64,000 nt of DNA from Insolitispirillum peregrinum (GCF_042665255.1 NZ_JBHTCD010000023.1); one strand, 5' to 3'. Counted from the first letter of the stretch, positions 8,876 through 17,911 are shown. The notes: generated by a model not told the origin, from the sequence alone. Made by a program: numbers and translations.

Positions 8876-9412
8876 TTGTCTGCTTTGGCGTCCTTCGTCC
8901 GCGCCGTTGATGCGATTAACGGTGTGATTGGCCGGTGCGTGGCGTGGCTGGTTCTTGGCGTGGTTCTGGTGTGCTTTGCCGTTGTGGTGGCACGCTATGG
9001 CTTCAACTGGGGCGATGTTCGCCTGCAGGAAGCCTATGTGTGGATGCATGCCATCGTTTTCCTGGTCGGGGCTGGCTACACCCTGCGTGAAAACGAACAT
9101 GTCCGGGTCGATCTGGTCTATGCCAACCTGAAAACCCGCACCAAGGCCTGGATTGATTTGCTGGGAACGGTGTTCTGGCTGATGCCGTGGATGGCGGTGC
9201 TGGTTTATTTCGGCTGGCCGTTCGTTGCTTCGTCGTGGGCGGTGTACGAACCGTCGATGGAGCAGGGCGGTTTGCCGGGATATTTTCTGCTGAAATCGGT
9301 GATTTTTGTCTTTGTTGGCGTCGTCAGCCTGCAGGCTTTGGCGCTGATTGCCCGTTGCCTGCTGGTGCTGTCTGGCGAAGAGCAATGGGCAACCAAAAGC
9401 GGGACCCATTGA
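8876..9412 (+). CDS. TRAP transporter small permease, DctQ family
   Basis: The four-helix small membrane subunit of a tripartite ATP-independent periplasmic transporter, which joins the large permease for Na+- or H+-driven uptake of organic acids. The protein (178 residues) has four hydrophobic segments and the DctQ motif around YVWMHAIVFLVGAGYTLRENEHVRVDL. The start chosen is TTG 8876, since GAGGAG lies about eight bases upstream; a TTG at 8855 has no such site. dctM follows 82 bases later. No periplasmic DctP gene is nearby, so the substrate is unknown. Confidence 0.85.
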   Translation: MSALASFVRAVDAINGVIGRCVAWLVLGVVLVCFAVVVARYGFNWGDVRLQEAYVWMHAIVFLVGAGYTLRENEHVRVDLVYANLKTRTKAWIDLLGTVFWLMPWMAVLVYFGWPFVASSWAVYEPSMEQGGLPGYFLLKSVIFVFVGVVSLQALALIARCLLVLSGEEQWATKSGTH

Positions 9413-9447
9413 TCACCCGCAACGCGGCTGACGCTGGTTTCAGTTCC

Positions 9448-9471
9448 GTGGCTTCCCGCTGGCGAAGCCAC
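9448..9471 (+). other. Stem-loop between dctQ and dctM
   Basis: Perfect 8-bp arms GTGGCTTC and GAAGCCAC enclose an 8-base loop in the 82-base dctQ-dctM gap. No T-run follows, so it is more likely an mRNA stability or expression-balance structure than a terminator. Confidence 0.5.
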
Positions 9472-9494
9472 CAAATAACAACACGGGAAAGACT

Positions 9495-11075
9495 ATGGAC
9501 CCGGTACTGATTGGTGAAATTCTGGCCGTTGTGATGTTTGTTGCCGTTCTGGTAACCGTCATGATCGGCTATCCGGTGGCATTTACCCTCGCGGGCGTCG
9601 CACTGATGTTCAGTGTGGTTGGGCATCTGCTTGGAGCTTTTGACTATTCGCTGCTGACCGGGCTGGCGTCCCGGTATTTCGGCACGATGGTCAGTGAATC
9701 TCTGGTTGCTGTCCCCCTGTTCGTATTCATGGGGGTAATGCTGGAACGGTCAAAGCTGGCCGAGCAACTTCTGGAAACCATGGGATTGCTGTTCGGGCGC
9801 CTGCCCGGTGGTCTGGGGATCTCGGTGATCATCGTTGGCACCCTGCTGGCGGCCTCGACCGGGATCGTCGGTGCGACGGTGGTGACCATGGGCCTGTTGT
9901 CGCTGCCCGCCATGCTGCGCGCCGGTTATGACCCCAAACTGGCGACCGGGATCATCTGTTCATCGGGGACGCTGGGGCAAATCATTCCGCCGTCAACGGT
10001 GCTGATCTTTCTTGGTGACATGTTGCAGGGGGCCAACACCACGGCCCAGATGAAAAAGGGTAACTTTGCGCCTGACCCGGTGTCCGTTGGCGACCTGTTC
10101 GTTGGCGCGATCATTCCGGGTCTGACCCTGGTTGGTTTGTATATCGGTTGGGTGGTGATCAAGGCGATCTTCCAGCCGCACACCTGCCCCCCGCTGCCCG
10201 ATGCCGGTATCAGCCGCGCGGCCCTGTGGCGGCGGGTGGTGCTGGTTCTGATTCCGCCACTGGCCCTGATTGTCGCCGTGCTGGGCTCGATCCTGTCCGG
10301 TGTCGCAACCGCCACGGAATCTGCTTCGGTCGGGGGCGTTGGCGCCCTGATCCTCGCGGCGGCGAACCGCCAGCTCAGCATGAAAGTCCTGCGGGAAGTC
10401 ATTGAGTCAACGCTGAAAATCAGCTCGATGGTCTTTGTCATCCTGCTGGGGGCATCGGTGTTCTCGCTGGTGTTCCGCGGTCTGGGCGGTGAGCATCTGG
10501 TCGAACAAATGTTCAACGGCATGCCGGGCGGCAAGATGGGGGCGATCTTCACCGTCATGCTGGTGATGTTCATCCTCGGCTTTTTCCTCGACACCTTTGA
10601 AATCATTTTCATTGTGGTGCCGATTACCGCCCCGATCCTGTTGGCGATGGATGGCGTCGATCCGATCTGGCTGGGTGTCCTGATGGGGCTGAACCTGCAA
10701 ACCAGCTTCCTGACCCCGCCGTTTGGATTCTCGCTGTTCTATCTGCGGGGTGTGGCGCCGCGCAGTGTCACCACCTCGCACATCTACAAGGGGATCATCC
10801 CGTTTGTCAGCATTCAGGTGCTGGCGATGGTGCTGTTGTACACTTTCCCGAACATGGCAACGGCGCTGCCGAAGTACATGTTTGCTGTCGAGCCTGTTGC
10901 TGCCTCGGCCCCATCCGTTCTGGATGACAAGGGGCTGGAGGATGACTTGATGCCTGCCAATGAAAACGGTGGTGATGCCGGGCAGCACAAGAAAAACGAC
11001 ATGGGCTTTGGCGCAAGCGGATCGGAGGATGATCTGACGCCCGAGAACGACGATGTGAACAAGATGTTCAAATAG
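9495..11075 (+). CDS. TRAP transporter large permease, DctM family
   Basis: The transport-channel subunit of the TRAP system. The 526-residue protein has about twelve membrane helices and family motifs such as GTLLAASTGIVGATVVTMG and CSSGTLGQIIPPSTVLIFLGD. It is longer than the usual 430 or so residues. There is an extra cytoplasmic-looking loop after about residue 175 (MLQGANTTAQMKKGNFAPDP), and a hydrophilic acidic tail of about 60 residues at the C-terminus. Long variants of this sort are known in the family that handles 2-oxo or dicarboxylic acids. It is followed by a strong terminator. Confidence 0.88.
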   Translation: MDPVLIGEILAVVMFVAVLVTVMIGYPVAFTLAGVALMFSVVGHLLGAFDYSLLTGLASRYFGTMVSESLVAVPLFVFMGVMLERSKLAEQLLETMGLLFGRLPGGLGISVIIVGTLLAASTGIVGATVVTMGLLSLPAMLRAGYDPKLATGIICSSGTLGQIIPPSTVLIFLGDMLQGANTTAQMKKGNFAPDPVSVGDLFVGAIIPGLTLVGLYIGWVVIKAIFQPHTCPPLPDAGISRAALWRRVVLVLIPPLALIVAVLGSILSGVATATESASVGGVGALILAAANRQLSMKVLREVIESTLKISSMVFVILLGASVFSLVFRGLGGEHLVEQMFNGMPGGKMGAIFTVMLVMFILGFFLDTFEIIFIVVPITAPILLAMDGVDPIWLGVLMGLNLQTSFLTPPFGFSLFYLRGVAPRSVTTSHIYKGIIPFVSIQVLAMVLLYTFPNMATALPKYMFAVEPVAASAPSVLDDKGLEDDLMPANENGGDAGQHKKNDMGFGASGSEDDLTPENDDVNKMFK

Positions 11076-11099
11076 CATCTTTTTTTCACGATCATGCAC

Positions 11100-11154
11100 G
11101 GATGTCCTTTCGGTTTTCCCACTTCTGTGGCATATCGAAAGGGCATCCTTTTTT
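11100..11154 (+). terminator. Terminator of the TRAP operon
   Basis: Arms GGATGTCCTTTCG and CGAAAGGGCATCC pair with a single mismatch around an inner CCAC/GTGG stem. TTTTTT follows at 11149-11154. It sits 25 bases after the dctM stop. Confidence 0.8.
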
Positions 11155-11332
11155 GCATCCGGGCACACTGTGGATTTGTCCAATGCAAAAATAGCTGTAT
11201 CATGGATCAACGTGGTGACTTTGTTTCATAAGTCATTGGCAGATTTTGGTGCGTCTGCGAGCCTGCCGCCCTGTTTGGCCTGACCAGACAAAGGCGTTGA
11301 TTGGGCCTGAAGCATGAAGGGGACGGCTGCGA

Positions 11333-11758
11333 ATGTCAGGAGAAAGTGCGGAGCCCATGGTCTGGACCGATGAGCGGATCGAACAGCTGAAAGAGCTGTG
11401 GGCCGAAGGTCTGACCACCGGAGAAATTGGCAAGCGACTGGGTGTTTCCAAAAACGCCGTCGTGGGCAAGGCCCATCGTCTGGGCCTGAAGGGGCGCCCC
11501 TCTCCGATCAAGCGGACCAAGGCCCCGCGCCAGACCCCTGCGGCCCCCAAGGAAAAAGAGCAGAAAATCCGCTCGGTGGTCGATCTGTCGGCCCATACCT
11601 GCCGCTGGCCGATCGGTGATCCGCGCGAGCCCGGCTTCCACTTCTGTGGCGCGCCGACGATCGCCAACAAGCCGTATTGTGCGGAACACGCAGCCATCGC
11701 CTATGTCGGGGCCTCATCCCCGAAGTCCTCAACGCCCCGCGATGAGGACGCCGCCTGA
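11333..11758 (+). CDS. gcrA: Cell cycle regulator GcrA
   Basis: Alphaproteobacterial transcription factor that binds sigma70-RNA polymerase and GANTC-methylated promoters to drive S-phase genes. The 141-residue product has the N-terminal helix-turn-helix (WTDERIEQLKELWAEGLTTG, then IGKRLGVSKNAVVGKAHRLG), a basic Pro-rich linker, and the C-terminal CRWPIGDP...FCG...YCAEH segment typical of the family. ATG 11357 (MVWTDERIEQL) is an alternative start closer to the family norm. Monocistronic, with a clear terminator. Its presence is a strong marker for Alphaproteobacteria. Confidence 0.92.
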   Translation: MSGESAEPMVWTDERIEQLKELWAEGLTTGEIGKRLGVSKNAVVGKAHRLGLKGRPSPIKRTKAPRQTPAAPKEKEQKIRSVVDLSAHTCRWPIGDPREPGFHFCGAPTIANKPYCAEHAAIAYVGASSPKSSTPRDEDAA

Positions 11759-11786
11759 TCCGGAGGCCCCGGAGGCATGGAGAAAC

Positions 11787-11821
11787 AAATAAGCCGTCGC
11801 CCCGAAAGCGACGGCTTATTT
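11787..11821 (+). terminator. Terminator of gcrA
   Basis: Perfect 14-bp arms AAATAAGCCGTCGC and GCGACGGCTTATTT enclose a 7-base loop, starting 29 bases after the gcrA stop. Confidence 0.88.
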
Positions 11822-11830
11822 GTGTCACGA

Positions 11831-12106
11831 GAGCATTGTGCGAAAATCGGGAACCGGTTTTCGCACAATGCGACCGAACAGAAGGTTAGAGCAGCGTGCG
11901 TGCGTCCGGTCACAGTACACGACACAAAACAAAAAGATCATGGAGCGCTGCTCCAAACCTCGCCGGGGCCTTTAGGCCCCGGACCCCATTGATTTGATAT
12001 TTAAGGGGTCCGGGGGCATCGTCCCCCGGGCAGGTGCGGACGGCAGTCCGCCATTCTCCATCAACTGTCGTGTACTGTGGCGTCCGGTTTAACGCGCGCT
12101 GCTCGA
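11831..12106 (+). repeat. E2 palindromic repeat split by an E1 insertion
   Basis: The first part (11831-11910) has the palindrome GCATTGTGCGAAAATCGGGA...CGGTTTTCGCACAATGC and then the left arm of a second hairpin (AGAGCAGCGTGC). The right arm (GCGCGCTGCTC) resumes at 12092. Between them sits E1 copy B. Removing 11911-12088 restores a hairpin nearly identical to the uninterrupted E2 at 26014. Together with E1 and the gcrA terminator this fills the 358-base gap between gcrA and erpA. Confidence 0.8.
11911..12079 (+). mobile_element. E1 element, copy B: MITE with target duplication
   Basis: 169 bp bounded by perfect 14-bp terminal inverted repeats, CACAGTACACGACA on the left and its complement on the right. 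The 9-mer GCGTCCGGT lies immediately outside both ends (11902-11910 and 12080-12088), a target-site duplication. Inside are the E1 hairpins, including CCGGGGCC-ttta-GGCCCCGG. It encodes no protein, so it would need a transposase supplied elsewhere. It is inserted inside an E2 copy. Confidence 0.85.
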
Positions 12107-12116
12107 GCCTGCCTGC

Positions 12117-12449
12117 TTACATGGCAAACGAGTTGCCGCAACCACAGGTCGCGGTGGCATGCGGGTTACGCACCACAAAGGCGGCCGCCATCAGGTCTTC
12201 GGCATAATCAATTTCCGAACCGGCGATCAGGTCCAGCGACGCCTCGTCGATGACAACCTTCACCTCGTGGGCTTCGATCACCTGATCGTCTTCGTTGACC
12301 ACCGTATCCAGATCGAATTTGTATTGAAACCCCGAGCACCCACCACCGGACACTGACAGCCGCAGCATCAGGGCCGGATTGCCTTCGGCATTCATCAGAA
12401 AGCGGACACGACCAGCGGCAGAAGGGCTGATCGACAGGGAAGCGGACAT
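12117..12449 (-). CDS. erpA: Iron-sulfur cluster insertion protein ErpA
   Basis: A-type carrier that delivers Fe-S clusters to apoproteins. The 110-residue HesB/IscA-fold protein carries the three cluster-binding cysteines: one in SVSGGGCSGFQYKF and two in CGCGNSF at the C-terminus. It lies divergent from dgt, a common alphaproteobacterial arrangement. The stop is ten bases from the end of the neighbouring E2 repeat. ErpA is preferred over IscA because no isc genes are adjacent. Confidence 0.88.
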   Translation of the reverse strand: MSASLSISPSAAGRVRFLMNAEGNPALMLRLSVSGGGCSGFQYKFDLDTVVNEDDQVIEAHEVKVVIDEASLDLIAGSEIDYAEDLMAAAFVVRNPHATATCGCGNSFAM

Positions 12450-12659
12450 GGCGGAACTCCGTGTAATCAGGCTGTTGGCCTGTGGTCGGGTTTGCTGGGG
12501 AGCTTTGGAGACTCTAAAGCATTGTGCGACAGGATGGTAGCCTCATCCCATAAAGATGGGGAGCTGTTTGCGCCGTGTCGACATCATATGAGAACAGTGA
12601 GACAAGCGACTGCCGGATTGGCGGTTGCCAGAAAAAGGCCAGAGGGGTACTGTCGCACC

Positions 12660-13847
12660 ATGACACACAGCACTTCCACGGCGGTGGCTCCCTATGCCAG
12701 CGTTCCTGCGCTCAGTCGCGGACGCCTGTATCCCGAACAGGGAATGGTCGAGCGGGATGCCTTTCAACGGGACCGGGACCGCATTATCCATTGCGGTGCG
12801 TTTCGTCGTCTGCAGTACAAGACGCAGGTCTTTGTCTACCACGAGGGCGAGAACTTCCGCACCCGGCTGACCCACTCGCTGGAAGTGGCGCAGATTGCGC
12901 GCTCGGTCAGTCGGTCCCTGGGGCTGAACGAAGACCTGGCGGAGGCTTTGGCTCTGGCCCACGATCTGGGGCATACCCCGTTCGGCCATGCCGGAGAAGA
13001 CGCCCTGAAGGTCTGCATGAAGGACTATCAGGGTTTTGACCACAATGCCCAGTCGCTGCGCATCCTGACCAGGCTGGAACATCGCTATCTCGACTTCGAC
13101 GGTCTGAACCTGACGTGGGAAACCCTTGAGGGACTGGTCAAGCATAACGGCCCGCTGATCACCCCGACGCGGACCAGTGACAGCCTGCCGCTGGCCATCA
13201 AGGAATATGCCGGGCTGCATGATCTCGACCTGCACAGCTACGCCGGGCCCGAGGCTCAGGTGGCGGCGCTGGCCGACGATATCGCCTATAATGCGCATGA
13301 TATCGATGATGGCCTGAAGGCTGGCCTGTTTCAGGCCCGGGACTTGCTGGACGTGCCATTGATTGGCCCGATCCTGGCCGAAGTTTCCGGGGCACGGCCC
13401 GATCTGGAAATCTCGCGGCTGGTTTACGAGACGGTCCGCCGCCTGATCACCGCCATGGTCTATGACCTGCTGAGCGAAACACGCCGCCGCGTCGCCGAAG
13501 ATCGCCCGCAGTGCGTGAATGATGTCCGGGCCAACCATCGTCCGGTCGTTTCTTTTTCGGCAGAAATGGCTGAAAATGATCGGGCCTTTAAAAACTTTCT
13601 TTTCCCGAATATGTACAGGCACTACAAGGTCAACCGTATGACCTCGAAAGCCCGTCGCGTCGTCCGCGACCTGTTCGGGTTGTTGCTTGATGAGCCGCGT
13701 TTGTTGCCGCCTGATTGGCAGCGTGGGTGTGATGGGCCGCACAGCCCAAAGACCGCGCGCCGTGTAGCTGACTACATTGCCGGGATGACGGACCGTTTCG
13801 CGTTGGATGAACACAGCCGCCTTTTTGACCCATCGGTAAAACCATGA
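12660..13847 (+). CDS. dgt: Deoxyguanosinetriphosphate triphosphohydrolase-like protein
   Basis: HD-domain dNTP triphosphohydrolase, releasing tripolyphosphate from dNTPs. The 395-residue product has HCGAFRRLQYKTQVFV, then the metal-binding HD set: RLTHSLEVAQIAR, LALAHDLGHTPFGHAGE and a later ALADDIAYNAHDIDDG. ATG 12660 (MTHSTSTAVAPYASVP) is chosen because the conserved domain starts soon after; the frame is open further upstream without conserved sequence. The stop overlaps argS by four bases (ATGA), starting a long coupled run. Confidence 0.88.
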   Translation: MTHSTSTAVAPYASVPALSRGRLYPEQGMVERDAFQRDRDRIIHCGAFRRLQYKTQVFVYHEGENFRTRLTHSLEVAQIARSVSRSLGLNEDLAEALALAHDLGHTPFGHAGEDALKVCMKDYQGFDHNAQSLRILTRLEHRYLDFDGLNLTWETLEGLVKHNGPLITPTRTSDSLPLAIKEYAGLHDLDLHSYAGPEAQVAALADDIAYNAHDIDDGLKAGLFQARDLLDVPLIGPILAEVSGARPDLEISRLVYETVRRLITAMVYDLLSETRRRVAEDRPQCVNDVRANHRPVVSFSAEMAENDRAFKNFLFPNMYRHYKVNRMTSKARRVVRDLFGLLLDEPRLLPPDWQRGCDGPHSPKTARRVADYIAGMTDRFALDEHSRLFDPSVKP

Positions 13848-15625
13848 ACATTTACAACGAGTTCAAGACCCTGATTGTCCAAGCCCTGGCTGCCCTGGCG
13901 GCGGATGGTGCCATTCCCGCTGGCCTCGACACCAGCAAGATCACCGTTGAACCGCCGCGCGACCCGGCGCATGGGGACATGGCGACCAACGCCGCGATGG
14001 TGCTGTGCAAGGCTGCAGGCATGAAGCCGCGCGATCTGGCCGATCAGCTGGCCGCCAAACTGATGGCGCTGGATGGCGTCGACAGCGCCGAGCCCGCCGG
14101 GCCGGGGTTCCTGAACCTGCGTATTGCCCGCGGGCTGTGGGACCGGGCGCTGTGCTCTGCCCTGCAGGCCGGGGCCTCCTATGGCGACAGCCAGATGGGC
14201 GGTGGTGAGAAGGTCAACGTCGAATACGTTTCGGCCAACCCGACCGGCCCGATGCACGTCGGCCATGGTCGTGGAGCGGTGTTTGGCGATGCTCTGGCGG
14301 CGCTGCTGGCCAAGGCTGGCTATGCGGTAACCAAGGAATACTACGTCAACGACGCCGGTGCGCAGGTCGATGTGCTGGCCCGCGCCCTGCACGGTCGCTA
14401 TCTGGTGGCCTGTGGTGCGATTTCCCAGGCGGAATTCGATCGCCGTCTGCAAGCCAAGGAATACCAGTACGGCGGCGACTATCTGGTTGAAACCGCCGAA
14501 ATCCTGAAGTCCCGTGACGGTGACCGCTGGGTGGCGGCGGACGAAGCCGAATGGCTGCCCGCGCTGCGCGCCTTCGGGATCAGCGAAATGATGGTGCTGA
14601 TCAAGCGGGACCTGCTGGCTCTGGGGGTCGAGCACAACGTGTTCACCTCGGAACTCGGGCTGGTGCAGGCCGGGCAGGTTGCCAAGGCCAAGGAAGCGCT
14701 GGAAGTTCAGGGGTTGATCTACACCGGCGTGCTTGAGCCGCCGAAGGGCAAGCTGCCCGATGACTGGGAACCGCGCCCGCAGACCCTGTTCCGCGCCAGC
14801 CAGTTCGGCGACGAAGTGGACCGGCCGCTGCAGAAGTCCGACGGCTCGTGGACCTATTTTGCCTCGGACATTGCATACCACCACGACAAGTACGTGCGCG
14901 GCTTCAACCAGATGATCGACGTGTTTGGCGCCGACCATGGTGGCTATGTCAAGCGCATGCAGGCGGCGGTCAAGGCCCTGTCGGCCGGAACGGCGCATCT
15001 GGATGTCAAGCTGTGCCAGCTGGTCAAGCTGATGGACAATGGCGAGCCGGTGAAGATGTCGAAACGGGCAGGGACCTTCATCACCCTGCGCGAAGTGATC
15101 GACCACCCGGGCATCGGCAAGGACGTGTTCCGCTTCATCATGCTGACCCGCAAGAATGATGCGCCGCTGGAATTCGACTATGCCAAGGTCACCGAGCAGT
15201 CCAAGGACAACCCGGTGTTCTATGTGCAGTACGCCCATGCCCGCGCCTGTTCGGTGCAGCGGAACTTCATCGAGGCATTCCCCGACGCCGATGTGTCTGC
15301 CGAGGCTCTGGCCGGCGCGGACCTCAGCCTGCTGGCTGACGACGATGAAGTCGGGCTGATGAAGCTGATCGCCGCCTGGCCACGGGCTGTCGAGCAGGCG
15401 GCGGAATCGCATGAACCGCATCGTCTGGCCTATTTCCTGCACGATGTGGCCTCGGCGTTCCACGCTTTGTGGAACAAGGGGCGTGAGCATACGCATTTGC
15501 GGTTTGTTGAGGCCGGCAATCTGCCGCTGTCCCGGGCGCGCCTGGCGCTTGTCTGGGGCATGGTGACGGTGATAGCGTCCGGTCTGAGCGTATTCGGCGT
15601 GGAAGCGAAGAAGGAGATGCGCTGA
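13844..15625 (+). CDS. argS: Arginine--tRNA ligase
   Basis: Class I aminoacyl-tRNA synthetase charging tRNA-Arg. The 593-residue protein shows the N-terminal ArgRS additional domain, the HIGH-type motif ANPTGPMHVGHGRGAVFGD at about residues 130-148, and KMSKRAGTFITL in place of KMSKS. A DALR anticodon-binding domain ends the protein. The ATG overlaps the dgt stop, and the TGA shares one base with the next ATG. Confidence 0.95.
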   Translation: MNIYNEFKTLIVQALAALAADGAIPAGLDTSKITVEPPRDPAHGDMATNAAMVLCKAAGMKPRDLADQLAAKLMALDGVDSAEPAGPGFLNLRIARGLWDRALCSALQAGASYGDSQMGGGEKVNVEYVSANPTGPMHVGHGRGAVFGDALAALLAKAGYAVTKEYYVNDAGAQVDVLARALHGRYLVACGAISQAEFDRRLQAKEYQYGGDYLVETAEILKSRDGDRWVAADEAEWLPALRAFGISEMMVLIKRDLLALGVEHNVFTSELGLVQAGQVAKAKEALEVQGLIYTGVLEPPKGKLPDDWEPRPQTLFRASQFGDEVDRPLQKSDGSWTYFASDIAYHHDKYVRGFNQMIDVFGADHGGYVKRMQAAVKALSAGTAHLDVKLCQLVKLMDNGEPVKMSKRAGTFITLREVIDHPGIGKDVFRFIMLTRKNDAPLEFDYAKVTEQSKDNPVFYVQYAHARACSVQRNFIEAFPDADVSAEALAGADLSLLADDDEVGLMKLIAAWPRAVEQAAESHEPHRLAYFLHDVASAFHALWNKGREHTHLRFVEAGNLPLSRARLALVWGMVTVIASGLSVFGVEAKKEMR

Positions 15626-16665
15626 TGACAGGCGGTCGGCAACCTGGCTTCGATCAGGATGATGATGATTACGGTTACGGGAATAACCGTAACGATCTGT
15701 TGGACATTATCCCTGAGCGTTTCTCGGACGAGCCCACAGCGGAAGAAGAGCCGCAAAAGGGCCGTGGCCTGCTGATGGGGGCTGCGCTGGTCGGGATCGC
15801 TGTGGCGGGTGCCGCCGCGTGGTACCTGTTCTCGGGCAGCAGCACGCCTCAGGCCCAGGTTGACGGGGTGCCGACCATTGCCGCCGCCGATGACACCTAC
15901 AAGGTGAAGCCGGAGCAGCCGGGTGGCATGCAGGTGCCCAATCAGGACAAGCAGGTGTATCAGCGCCTGAATCCGGCGGACACCACCTCGCCGACGGCAG
16001 CCCAGCAGCAACAGCAACAGGTCGAACGCCTGCTGCCGACCCCGGCACAGCCCAAGGCTCCGCCTGCTGTTGATCCGATGAGCGAAAGCCGGGCCGCGAT
16101 GGAAAACACCCCTCCGCCCGCTCCGGCACTGAGCACTCAACCGCAGGCCACAACCCGGCCGCCATCGGTGCTCAGCACACCGGCGCCTGCGCCTGCCGCT
16201 CCGGCTCCAGCTCCGGTGGCGACGACGCATCCGACCGCGCTGGCGCCGACAGCCAGCAAACCGGCGACGATTGCCGCCGCGCCGACGCCGCAGGCAACAC
16301 CGGCTCCGGCCACTCCGGTCCCGGCTCCGCAGCAGAAAACGGCGATGGTGACGCCACCGGCTCCGGTTCCGGCTGCCCCTGCCGCTTCGGCGGGCGTCCC
16401 GTCGGGAAGTGGCACCGGGCCGTTCACCATTCAGCTGGCCGCTCTGCGCGACGAGGCTTCGGCTCGCAAGGTCTGGCAGCAGATGCAGCAGAAATATCCG
16501 GCCCTTCTTGGCAGCCTGTCGCTGGCCATTGAAAAATCGGATCAGGGTGCCAAGGGCGTTTTCTATCGCGTCCGTGGTACCGGACTTCCCAGCGAAGAGC
16601 GGGCGCGGTATGTTTGCGCCGAATTGTCCAAGGATAAAGTGGGGTGCTTGTTTGTCGGTAAATAA
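15625..16665 (+). CDS. SPOR-domain membrane protein
   Basis: A bitopic cell-envelope protein of 346 residues. An acidic cytoplasmic N-terminus is followed by a single membrane helix (LLMGAALVGIAVAGAAAWYL, about residues 50-69), a long Pro/Ala/Gln-rich periplasmic linker, and a C-terminal SPOR domain from GPFTIQLAALRDEASARKVW to KDKVGCLFVGK. SPOR domains bind denuded glycan strands at division septa. AAGGAG lies eight bases before the start. Genes between argS and nagZ in alphaproteobacteria are commonly of this type. Confidence 0.88.
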   Translation: MTGGRQPGFDQDDDDYGYGNNRNDLLDIIPERFSDEPTAEEEPQKGRGLLMGAALVGIAVAGAAAWYLFSGSSTPQAQVDGVPTIAAADDTYKVKPEQPGGMQVPNQDKQVYQRLNPADTTSPTAAQQQQQQVERLLPTPAQPKAPPAVDPMSESRAAMENTPPPAPALSTQPQATTRPPSVLSTPAPAPAAPAPAPVATTHPTALAPTASKPATIAAAPTPQATPAPATPVPAPQQKTAMVTPPAPVPAAPAASAGVPSGSGTGPFTIQLAALRDEASARKVWQQMQQKYPALLGSLSLAIEKSDQGAKGVFYRVRGTGLPSEERARYVCAELSKDKVGCLFVGK

Positions 16666-17701
16666 CCTTCCGCCACGGGCCGTCATTCTGGGCTGTGCTG
16701 GCACGGTCCTGTCTGATGACGAAAAGCGCTTTTTTGCCGAAGCAGACCCGTTTGGCTTTATCCTGTTTGCCCGCAACGTGGAAAGCCCGCAGCAATTGCG
16801 GACCTTGACCGCCGACTTGCGCGAATGCGTTGACCGGGATGCACCGATCCTGATCGATCAGGAAGGGGGGCGTGTTCGCCGCCTGCGACCGCCCCTGTGG
16901 CGCGATGCACCGCCGATGCAGCCCTTTGGTCGCTGGTATCAAAAGAACCCGCCAGCTGCCGAGGCCGCGTTGCGTCTGAACATCCACCTGATGGCCGATG
17001 AATTGCGCCAGATGGGGGTGACGGTGAACTGCGCGCCGGTTCTGGATGTTCCGGTCGAAGGGGCGCATGACATCATCGGTGACCGTGCCTTTTCGCATAA
17101 GCCGAAAATTGTTGGTCATCTGGGGCGAACCGTGTGCAAGGCATTCCTTGAACGTGGGGTTTACCCGGTGATCAAGCATATTCCCGGCCATGGCCGTTCC
17201 CTGGAAGACAGCCATATTGGTCTGCCCGTGGTTACGGAAACGCTGGATGCGCTGGCTGAAACCGATTTTGTGCCGTTCGTGATGCTCAAGGATGCTCCTT
17301 TTGCGATGACCGCGCATATCGTCTACAGCGAAATTGACAAGGACCGTCCGGCAACGCTGTCCCCGATTGTCATCAAGTCTGTGATCCGTCAGCAGATTGG
17401 TTTTGATGGTCTGCTGATGACCGATGACCTGTCGATGAAGGCGCTGAGCGGTGATTTCACCGAACTGGCGCAACAGTCTCTGGCTGCTGGCTGTGACCTG
17501 ACCTTGCACTGCAACGGCGAGATGGCCGAAATGCAGGCGGTGGTCAAGGGCACTGGTCGGTTGTCTGACCGCGGGATGATGCGGTGGCTGGAAGCTCAGG
17601 CACAAAAGAAAATTCCGGAAGGGCCTTTGGCCGCTGACGCTGAACAGCAACTGGAAGCAATGCTGAAGGTTGGCATGGAGATCGCCAGCAAGTCAGCCTG
17701 A
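16652..17701 (+). CDS. nagZ: Beta-N-acetylhexosaminidase NagZ
   Basis: Glycoside hydrolase family 3 enzyme that removes GlcNAc from muropeptides during cell-wall recycling in the cytoplasm. Motifs seen: APILIDQEGGRVRRL, IKHIPGHGRSLEDSHIGLP (the acid/base loop with its His) and GLLMTDDLSMKAL with the nucleophile Asp. The start is inferred as TTG 16652, since GGGG lies about eight bases upstream and no ATG precedes the conserved opening LPPRAVILGCAG. It overlaps the SPOR gene by 14 bases. The product is 349 residues, normal for the family. Confidence 0.9.
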   Translation: MSVNNLPPRAVILGCAGTVLSDDEKRFFAEADPFGFILFARNVESPQQLRTLTADLRECVDRDAPILIDQEGGRVRRLRPPLWRDAPPMQPFGRWYQKNPPAAEAALRLNIHLMADELRQMGVTVNCAPVLDVPVEGAHDIIGDRAFSHKPKIVGHLGRTVCKAFLERGVYPVIKHIPGHGRSLEDSHIGLPVVTETLDALAETDFVPFVMLKDAPFAMTAHIVYSEIDKDRPATLSPIVIKSVIRQQIGFDGLLMTDDLSMKALSGDFTELAQQSLAAGCDLTLHCNGEMAEMQAVVKGTGRLSDRGMMRWLEAQAQKKIPEGPLAADAEQQLEAMLKVGMEIASKSA

Positions 17702-17731
17702 TACCAGACCAGCGTGCGTTACATCTGACGT

Positions 17732-17852
17732 CACAGGACACGACAGTAAGGGAACAAGGACGTGGAGCGCTGCTCCACACCTCGCTGGGGCCTTGGGGCC
17801 CCGAAGGGTTTAGGCGATAGCCCGTTTTTTCCGCCAACTGTCGTGTCCTGTG
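17732..17852 (+). mobile_element. E1 element, copy C (short form)
   Basis: 121 bp bounded by perfect 16-bp terminal inverted repeats, CACAGGACACGACAGT and its complement. It keeps the first hairpin GTGGAGC-gct-GCTCCAC and the GGGC/GCCC hairpin but lacks a middle block found in longer copies. Flanking 9-mers ATCTGACGT and GTCTGATGC match at six positions and may be a decayed target duplication. The left flank CCAGCGTGCGTTAC resembles an E2 hairpin arm. Confidence 0.8.
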
Positions 17853-17911
17853 GTCTGATGCGGAACGCCCACTGATCGCCTCTTGCCAGAGGGCTTTTCC
17901 TGACTCCATAT

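Noticed and set aside
13772..15496. 574-codon open frame antisense to argS
   Set aside because: The sense strand encodes a complete ArgRS with both signature motifs.
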